Source: Dendrobium chrysotoxum
Lineage: Eukaryota > Streptophyta > Magnoliopsida > Asparagales > Orchidaceae
Direction of reading: 5' to 3'
NCBI GenBank assembly: GCA_019925795.1
Contig: CM034313.1
Coordinates: 86,707,663 to 86,771,662, forward strand
DNA: 64,000 nucleotides
The notes beneath the pieces are model-generated. The model worked only from the letters and a program-made list of their open reading frames with translations. It did not search any database and had not been told where the DNA came from. The position numbers were made by a program, and so were the translations under genes. This document shows positions 57,093 through 64,000 of the stretch, in pieces (position 1 is the first letter of the stretch; the number at the start of each line of letters is the position of its first letter).

Positions 57093-58202
57093 ATCATTAA
57101 AACTAGCTAGTGTTCATCAACTTTATTACTTTATACCTTCCAAATTATTATGGTTGATTATTGCCTATTTATATATAATTCATAACTTAAACTAATAACT
57201 TAGAACATATGTATATATATATAATTAAAATTTAATGTTGCAAATATTAATTTTTATTATTATAAACAAATATTATTTTTTAAATATATATTTATTGAAA
57301 ATTAAAATATATCAAAAATTATAATTGACATTGCCAAAAGTTTAAGCTATATATTGATTATGATATACATCTTAATTTCAAGATTATGAATGAAATAAAT
57401 AAATAAATATTTTAAATTTATTTGATTATATGCCATATTTTTTTAAAAAAAATTCAAATTTATTTATTTTTTAAATAAATGAATACTGGTCAGAAACATC
57501 AGCCAATTGCACAAAGCTTTAAGCTAATCGATGGGCGGGCCAGGCTGGCTTTATCGAGCTTTGCACTGCTAAATAGCCAATTGCAGTATTGCACATCGGT
57601 CAGGTCGGGCTGGCCCGCACGAATAGCACTTGGAGAAACTCAACCCTCCGCAGAACATATCGGGTCTGTACCATCTGTTTCGACAAAAATGAAAAAACAC
57701 TGTAATTTTCTTATATCGAAAAAGATTTTATATATAAGTAAATAATAAAAATATTTATTATAGTATTTTTTTTAAATTTTTTTATAGTATTATTCTAATA
57801 GAATGACTTAACTTCTTACAGGCATGCCCGACCCCGCTCACTCTCGCGTTGTTCAGGCTTCTAAGCCCGAAATTCACAATAAGCCTTTTTTTTTTAATAT
57901 TTTGCAATTCGCCCGAAACTTACTCGGGCTGGTTAGCCCGTCGGGCTACCCTTCATCGAACAATTAGGCCAATTAAGAAAGGCCTCACAATTTTTTTCGG
58001 GGGACATTTAGATCAATTAAGAAAAACTTACACACACATCACATGCGTAAAACACAAACCTCAAACTTTTTCGTTCATAGTCAAAACCTTCAATCAAAAT
58101 ATTAAAATGAGCTGCAATGGCCTCTCTATTCAATAAAAAAAACTTTAGTAGTGTACTTCAACTATGGTACACTGCTATGCTTCCCTTCAAATGCTTTAAA
58201 TG
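57093..58202. other. Spacer with an unidentified GC-rich patch
   Basis: AT-rich DNA, then at 57480-57680 and 57820-57960 two patches containing GGGCGGGCC, GGTCAGGTCGGGCTGGCCCG and CGGGCTGGTTAGCCCGTCGG. The patches look like the ends of a non-autonomous DNA element with GGGC/GCCC subterminal motifs, but no terminal repeat or target duplication could be set. The 88-95-codon frames are not recognised. Confidence 0.35.
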
Positions 58203-58348
58203 GGTGAAATATGAGAGATCGGAGTCCGGATAAGTCCGAAGGCCAATCCGGAAATGCTATGTCACCCAATGTACTATGTATTTGGTGACGTGGCGCATCC
58301 GGATTAGACTTCGGCCGCGTCTGGACATCGCACGTAATAATTTTTCGT
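58203..58348. mobile_element. hAT-type MITE, GTGCGG family (left end worn)
   Basis: The right end GACATCGCACGTAATAATTTT matches the family terminus. GATCGGAGTCCGG on the left pairs with it only in part. The centre GGTGACGTGGCGCATCCGGA is shared with other copies. Confidence 0.62.
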
Positions 58349-59002
58349 GGAACAGATGAGGAATAAAATATTAAAACACCAAAAAAAATTAATGCAATTT
58401 TTTAATTAAATAAAATTTAATTACAAAAATCTGCCTAATTAAATCCAAATATTAAGAAAATTTTCAATATAAAAATTATATCAATAAAAAAAGTTAATTT
58501 AGCAAAAACATGCACTGTGCTAAATGAAAAACCTATTTAAATTTAAATTTCATAATTGCTTAATATATTAATTAATTATTTTGTTTAGTACTGTGTTCAA
58601 GTATATATATCTATATATCAAACAACATAAAAGTAAATAAAAAAAGTGAAAAAAATGAGAGGGAAATTTTATTCTCTTTGTTATTCACTTAGATACATTA
58701 TAAGGTAGAAAGAATTAAAAATATTTTTTATTATATTTAAATGAGAATTTGACTCTTAATAGAATACAATGAAAAATAAAATCATGTCACTCACCGCATG
58801 AAGTGAAATAAAGGTATGATATTATTATTGTAGATAAATTATAATAAATCATAAATGTATAATTCAAATTAATAATTTTAAAAAAATTATTTTTGTAATC
58901 ACTAGCCATAAAATATTTCACTAATTGCAATAAGTTGATGAGTAAAATTTTCTACAATGACTCTTAATTAATTTTTGCACTTCAATTTATTATGACCCTT
59001 TG

Positions 59003-59060
<58 letters not shown>

Positions 59061-59996
59061 TTATTGATTTGAATTATATATATTATGATTTATTATAATT
59101 TATCTATTTTATGTAAAAAAAATATTTTAATTTTCGTGCAAGAAAGCAAGGGGCATTTATTCATAAGAAAAAGACAAGGCAATTCACAAGAATAATACAA
59201 TCCAACTCATATACAAATAAGAATAGTATTCATACAGACTTATTTGGGGTAGGGGGGGCCCATTTTGAGATCAAATCAAAACAAAAGCAAAGGTCTCTTC
59301 CCCTTCTGTCAAGAGCTATTGTATATTGTCAGAAAGACTGAGCACCAAAAAATCATGCCAAGTAAATTAAATGCATGAGAAATCCAATCAAAGAAAAGCA
59401 ATTGCTGAGCCCAATAAGTCCTCACTGACAAAGATATAAGAGATTACTTCTGAAGCAAAGTAATTGGGAAGAAGGAAGGAAGTAAAGAAGAGGAACTGAG
59501 GAAGCCTTCCTCCTTTCTCTCTTTCTCTGTCTCTCATGATCACAGTTACAGGAAAACGACTGGATATGATGGCCTGGGGAGAGTTTCATAGGTTGAATCT
59601 TTTAAAGCTTAGTTTGGGAAGAGATTGTGGGAAGCAGAGAGCGTTCATGGAGTAAATTTTGGCCCCATCTGACTTGGAAGTAATGTGTATTGTTGTGGAA
59701 TTGAGAGCCATGGAAGCTTTAAGGCTTTGTAGTACATGGCTATCAACTCTATGTATTTGTCTTCAGAGATAGATGCCATACAAAAACATCAGAGCTAATT
59801 TTGTTTTGTAATGGCCATTTGATTGTCCTAATTTAGGGATTTTTTTAAAGAGAGGATTTAAATTTCAATTTATATCATTATAAATTTTTTACTTAATATT
59901 TTTGAAAAATTAAAAAAATTCTTGTATGATTTTTGCTATATCTACATTTATATTTTTGTAAAACATTGATAAATTTAACTTAATTTTTATATGATG
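58349..59996. other. AT-rich spacer with (TA)n run; transcript-like patch 59190-59830
   Basis: 58349-59150 is very AT-rich and includes a TA dinucleotide run at about 59008-59057. 59190-59830 is less repetitive, with more even composition and pyrimidine tracts, and could be part of an untranslated or non-coding transcript. It has no supported reading frame. Confidence 0.4.
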
Positions 59997-60185
59997 GACA
60001 ACAACAAAAATGGCATCAAGCCATGCTGTCCAGTTAAGAGTCAAATTCTCATTTAGATCTAATATAGATGTCATTTCTAATATTTTCTAACCAAGTCTTT
60101 TTAGATCTGCCTCTATCTTTCTTAATACATGTTAAATCTAATGCATCTACTCTTCTAACCAAGACTTTATATAGGTCATTATTAG
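59997..60185 (-). pseudogene. RTE-type LINE, 3' end of the pol ORF
   Basis: The minus strand from 60185 reads LYKVLVRRVDALDLTCIKKD, then RGRSKKTWLENIRNDIYI. This is the C-terminal region typical of plant RTE-clade non-LTR polyproteins (pattern V-R-R-x-D-x-x-x-x-x-x-x-x-x-R-G-R-P-x-K-T). Stops follow, then a TTGTTGTTG-like end near 59997. It is 5'-truncated, as LINE copies usually are. Confidence 0.75.
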
Positions 60186-60251
60186 CCTGTTTTTAGCAGG
60201 TTATAACTAGTTATGATTGGCCTATAAAAATTGTGCATTACAAAACTCATA

Positions 60252-60379
60252 ATACACACAACTCATCTTAGTATGTTGGTTGAGAGCTTAGGCTACTAAC
60301 TAAGAGGTCTTCAGTTCGAGTCTTGTGTATGTGTTGTGTGTGTGAGTATGCCTTAATTGGCCTAAATATCCCAAAAAAA
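60252..60379 (+). mobile_element. tRNA-derived SINE with target duplication
   Basis: The head contains an A-box-like TTAGTATGTTGGTTGAGAG and a B box AGTTCGAGTCT (60313-60323), about 35 bp apart, as in tRNA-derived pol III promoters. The body includes CCTTAATTGGCCTAAATA, followed by an A tail. AAAACTCATA flanks both sides (60242-60251 and about 60380-60389; the right copy merges with the tail). Its sister copy is at 4861. Confidence 0.78.
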
Positions 60380-60389
60380 AAAACTCATA

Positions 60390-61530
60390 CTATTTACGAG
60401 TATAATCCTATGATTAAGCTCTTTTGCATTTTAATGCTAAAGTATACTGGGTTAGCTTAGTCAAGATGATGATAACTGATGAGATTATTGACCTAATCAT
60501 AAGAACGATATATATATATATATATATACACCATAATATTGCATTGATATTCTCCTAAGTATAGAAAATAATGCCTTTGTATCATTTCAACCAAGCAAAT
60601 CTAAAGATGTAATAACTTATAAAAACATTAGAATGTAAAGTGCAACTTTGAAAGCAAAGGTGCATGGCATGAGTGCATGACATATGAGCGTGCAAGGCTG
60701 ACCAATTTATCCCCGGACACAAAAGAAAAGTTGGAAGCACGCACGCACCTAACCCATGCTCATTAGTCATTGCTCTCATTAAAAAAATTAAAAAAAAAAG
60801 GTTGCATTTGGCCAATCTTGTGACTACTTAAAGACCAACTATACCTTTCCTCCCTCCTCCTTTTGCCCACCCCGATACAACAAAGTCTCCTCTTCGAGGA
60901 AAGTGCCGAGCATGTAGCCTCTCCTATTGCTTGCACGTGCTGCCTGTAAGCATTTTACTCCACACGTGTGCTCAAGCATGTACACTCACACGTGCTGCAA
61001 GTAAGCATGCTAGCTAGGTCTACATTTATCTTTCATAATCCGGTTCATTACAAGATAATTAAGTAGTTATTTAGTGATAAAGAAATATTTAAAAAAGCAC
61101 TGGTAAAAGAAGTAGATTTTGATTATTTAAAGATTAAAGAGACAAGGGCTCTAATTTTTTTTGAATATTTAAATGGACTTAGACTCTATTTGATTTGATT
61201 GAAAGGAAAACAAATGAATTTTAATTGCACTGAGAGCTTATTTGATTGGCCTAGTGCAAGCTTAATGGAGAACATTATGGGGCCACATTAGTCATTAACT
61301 TGGAAAAATAGCTAAGCCCTAACCCTCCTCCTTTCAAATCATGAACTTCAAAATATTTCGATATCATCAATTTTATCGGCTGTATTTATTTGTATTCAGA
61401 TTAATTTAGATTCCTGCCGACAATGATGTGTGGATATACATCTTATATTTAAATCATATTCGACTTCATTATTAAAGGGTCATTTTTATTTTTATTTTTA
61501 ATTTAAATTCATTTTGCTTCTATTTTATTC
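60390..61530. other. Spacer with short (TA)n run
   Basis: A TA run at about 60510-60529. The 60840-61020 patch repeats GCACGTGCTGC and AGTAAGCATG words in a short local duplication. No gene is recognised. Confidence 0.4.
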
Positions 61531-61541
61531 GTGTTTAAATA

Positions 61542-61735
61542 CAACATACAACAACATCAAGTCTTTGTCCCACTACGTGGGGTTGACTACATGAATCCTT
61601 TTTCTCTATTAAAAAAGGAGTTCAATACGAGGACTTCCCAAGAGGTCACCCATCCTAGTACTACTCTCGCCCAAGCACGCTTAACTGCGGAGTTCTGATG
61701 GGATCCGGTGCACTGGTGCTGGTATTGTCGCACTA
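61542..61735 (-). mobile_element. 5S-rRNA-headed retroposon with RTE-LINE tail (SINE3-like)
   Basis: On the minus strand the 5' part (61735-61619) is nearly a complete 5S rRNA sequence. It includes the internal pol III control regions (GTTAAGCGTGCTTGGGCG and AGTACTAGGATGGGTGACC), and a T6 run follows. The 3' part (61610-61542) is AAAAAGGATTCATGTAGTCA, then ACCCCACGTAGTGGGAC and a TTGATGTTGTTG end, which is the RTE-LINE 3' terminus (it would encode RIHVV-P---W). A perfect 11-bp duplication GTGTTTAAATA flanks the whole (61531-61541, 61736-61746), so both parts inserted as one retroposon. Total 194 bp. Confidence 0.85.
61619..61735 (-). pseudogene. 5S rRNA-like head of the retroposon
   Basis: About 117 bp aligning over its whole length with plant 5S rRNA from memory, with a few changes, for example at the 5' end and in CTCTTGGGAAG. 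As part of a retroposon it should not be counted as a ribosomal gene, although its internal promoter looks usable. Confidence 0.8.
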
Positions 61736-61746
61736 GTGTTTAAATA

Positions 61747-62530
61747 TAAAATAAAAATATATTTGATATTTTTATATATCAGCAACATCTTTCGATCTCC
61801 ATTAATACCTTTTCATTACAAACCATAGATCTGAGTCGTTGCGAAAAAAATTTTAAATCATTATTAGTAAAACTCAATGATATGAATGAAAATGCAAAAA
61901 TAATTGAATTATAATTGAAATGAAAATAAAAGATTTCATCAGAAACATAAAGAACTATTAGAAATAAATGAGTAAAAAAAAAACAAATAGTTCAAAATGA
62001 TTATAATAATAAGAATAATAAAATATTAAAAGACGTTTAAAAGAAAATAACAGAACAAACGTGAGAGAGAAATAGAAAAAAGAAATTGAAGGATTAAAAA
62101 TAACATGAATTAAGAGGATTAATCTAAAAACAAAATTAGTGGAAATTAAGCACTGAGATGAGAAAACATCAATAGCAAATTTTCTTAATTAGTCCCCAAA
62201 AGGTAAGATGCATCACACTGAGCTAATATAAGAAAATAATTAAAATTGAAATTAAAGCAAATCAAATTATCCGGTGGATGAGCTCAATTTAATACTAATG
62301 ATATTTTAATTTAATTTAAAATTTTGAGTGTTATATAAATTAATAGTAAATTTTGTGTTAGATATGTAAATAGATAATAATCTTATCATAATTTAATTTC
62401 TTATTCTTATTATTATTTTAATTTGTATTTTCATACCTCCACCAAACAAGTAAATCTTAAGTGATTTGGAACGTCATTCATAAATGAGCTGTGTTGAGGT
62501 GGCTACCTACAAAGCATATTTTTATGTGGT
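61747..62530. other. AT-rich spacer
   Basis: AT-rich DNA, no gene recognised. Confidence 0.45.
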
Positions 62531-62533
62531 TAA

Positions 62534-62927
62534 GACTTCATTCGGGATGACTTTCTTACTGCTTCTTAAAGCACTTTTTTAGTACAAAAAATTTAATTTT
62601 TGAATTAAAAAGTTGCTTTAAGAAGCAGTAAGAAAGCTGTCCCAAACGAAGCATAAGGCTTCATTTGAGAGGACTTTCCTACTGCTTCTTAAAGCAACTT
62701 TTTAGTACAAAAATTTTAATTTTTATATTAAAAAGCTGCTTTAATAAACAGTAAAAAAGCCGTCCTAAACGAAGTCTAAGACTTCATTTAGGACGACTTT
62801 TTTTCTGCTTCTTGAAGCAGCTTTCTAGTACAAAAATTAAAATTTTTGTACTAAAAAGCTGTCTTAAGAAGCAGAAAGAAAGCCGTCCCAAACAAAAGTT
62901 AAAGATTTATTTGGAACAGCTTTTTGA
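62534..62927. mobile_element. Tandem trimer of a Tourist-like MITE plus a partial fourth copy
   Basis: Three fold-back elements, each exactly 120 bp, at 62534-62653, 62657-62776 and 62780-62899. TAA stands before, between and after them (62531-62533, 62654-62656, 62777-62779, 62900-62902). A partial fourth begins at 62903 (GATTTATTTGGAACAGC). Each has arms CTTACTGCTTCTTAAAGC-like and the complement, so almost the whole unit folds back. Ends are G(A/G)CTTCATTTGGGA-like. TAA is the 3-bp target of PIF/Harbinger-Tourist elements. No coding sequence. Confidence 0.88.
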
Positions 62928-63500
62928 TTATTTTATTTTTCAACCAGCAATCATAATTTCATTTTACTATTATTTTTTTATTACTTTATTTTAAAGAAAT
63001 TTTCATGGTGAAATTATGCTTTCTGCAAATTTTACAGTGAAATTTTTTTGCAACTTCACAATCAATTTTATAAAACACTGCAGCTATCTCAAATAGACCC
63101 TAAAACCAATTCTAATACTTCCAAGCTTACCTTCTGCTAATGACATGAAAGCTTTACATTGTGCCTTACTAGGTGATAATTGGGCTCATTGAGTGTGGGG
63201 CAAAGATTACGCTCGTAGTCAAGAATTGTAGAGGAGAAGAGTCATCAACACTATTTTTCATTACATTCTGCCCTCATTTTTGTAACAAAAGGTTATATTT
63301 CTTTTCCGTATTAACATAAATAAACAAGCCTCTCTGACCTTATTCATGACATATAATCTTTGTCTTTCTTTTAAAACTTAATAAAATATTTGATCTCTAT
63401 GTAATCATAGACGTAGGTAAATCTTACCAAATCACGGAAACTTACATCTTCAACTTGAGATCTTTGGTTCGACTATTCTCTCATCCTCATTTAATCTTTT
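62928..63500. other. Spacer
   Basis: AT-rich, no gene recognised. Confidence 0.4.
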
Positions 63501-63504
63501 TGTA

Positions 63505-63640
63505 GGGATTGGGCATGCTGGCTGGCGGGGCCTAGTCAACCTGGTAGCCAGGGCCTGGGCCACTGACAAACAAGGCCTGGGCACGCTGGCATGCAAGGCC
63601 TGGGTACGCTGGCATGCAAGCCTAAGGCACACTAGCAACT
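63505..63640. repeat. Short GC-rich minisatellite
   Basis: Three to four imperfect units of about 26 bp containing GGCCTGGGCACGCTGGCATG. The 65-codon minus-strand frame crossing it is composition-driven. Confidence 0.65.
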
Positions 63641-64000
63641 TACACATAGGGCCAACAACACACTGGCATTGAAGCTAAATTATGATGTGTAATTTGACAC
63701 ACCTAATTATTCTTTCACAACCAACAATCGAAGGCACAAGCAACAGGCCATCTCATTTATTCACGGATACATTTTGTGTAAGTTTTATCATAATCCTAGC
63801 ATCTTGTTGCTAAGTCTCCAATCTTCCACCAAGGACAATTGACCCTTTTTTATCACTCTTCTTCTTCTCTTCTTTCCACAAATAAAAAATTAATCTTTTT
63901 GAAAGCTTGAAGCACAAAAACCACCAATTTAGAAGTCTAGTCCATCATTTAAAATAACCTTCACCATCAATTTCACCTAAATTACCCACCAAGAATTTAC
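63641..64000. other. Spacer at the window end
   Basis: Nothing recognised. Confidence 0.4.

Noticed and set aside
59280..59330. A miR156-like or SPL target-like stretch (CTCTTCCCCTTCTGTCA)
   Set aside because: Matching is only partial and no convincing hairpin or SPL coding sequence surrounds it.
61619..61735. A functional 5S rRNA gene
   Set aside because: It is single, not in a tandem array, has changes at its 5' end, and is joined to a LINE tail within one target-site duplication.

Overview
This is plant nuclear DNA, almost certainly from a flowering plant. It is AT-rich and gene-poor, with two intact host genes in 64 kb. One is a spliced remorin gene and the other an F-box gene with a probable 5'UTR intron. 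Everything else recognisable is transposable elements: Ty3/gypsy and Ty1/copia relics, a giant non-coding LTR element, hAT-type and Tourist-type MITEs, SINEs, RTE-type LINE 3' ends and a Cassandra-like 5S fragment. The sequence does not let me name the species.

Layout. 1-1947: start of a Ty3/gypsy element on the minus strand (gag, PBS, LTR). 1948-6264: AT-rich spacer carrying three classes of non-autonomous hAT element and a tRNA-derived SINE. 6265-12994: remorin gene on the plus strand; its 4.6-kb third intron holds a broken gypsy gag-protease and three MITEs. 13338-18683: a minus-strand copia element, split by a 1-kb hAT MITE with a perfect 8-bp target duplication and abutting an opposite-strand copia protease relic. 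18684-26560: relics, namely a minisatellite-bearing LTR, a Cassandra-like 5S fragment, and copia LTR, gag and pol remnants. 26561-45583: one 19,023-bp LTR element with 6.6-kb LTRs, a 5.8-kb non-coding interior and a GTCAA target duplication. 45677-48060: F-box gene, whose stop codon lies only about 90 bp from that element. 48577-50689: a solo LTR with ATAAT duplication. 50690-64000: spacer with an intact hAT MITE, copia LTR and CACTA relics, further MITEs, an RTE LINE 3' end, a tRNA SINE, a 5S-headed retroposon and three head-to-tail Tourist-like MITEs.

Most notable. (a) The interior of the giant element carries three tandem arrays whose units are hairpins; in the first array the loop is conserved while the stem arms change together. 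Its LTRs are also dense in perfect short inverted repeats. (b) A 194-bp retroposon at 61542-61735 has a 5S-rRNA-like head, an RTE-LINE tail and an 11-bp target duplication, which is the SINE3 plan. (c) Three 120-bp fold-back MITEs sit in tandem, separated only by TAA. (d) An LTR family with four copies here carries different minisatellites at the same internal place.

The host genes do not form a pathway: remorin is a membrane-nanodomain scaffold and the F-box protein a probable SCF substrate adaptor. The window mainly shows layered transposon insertion around and inside two working genes.
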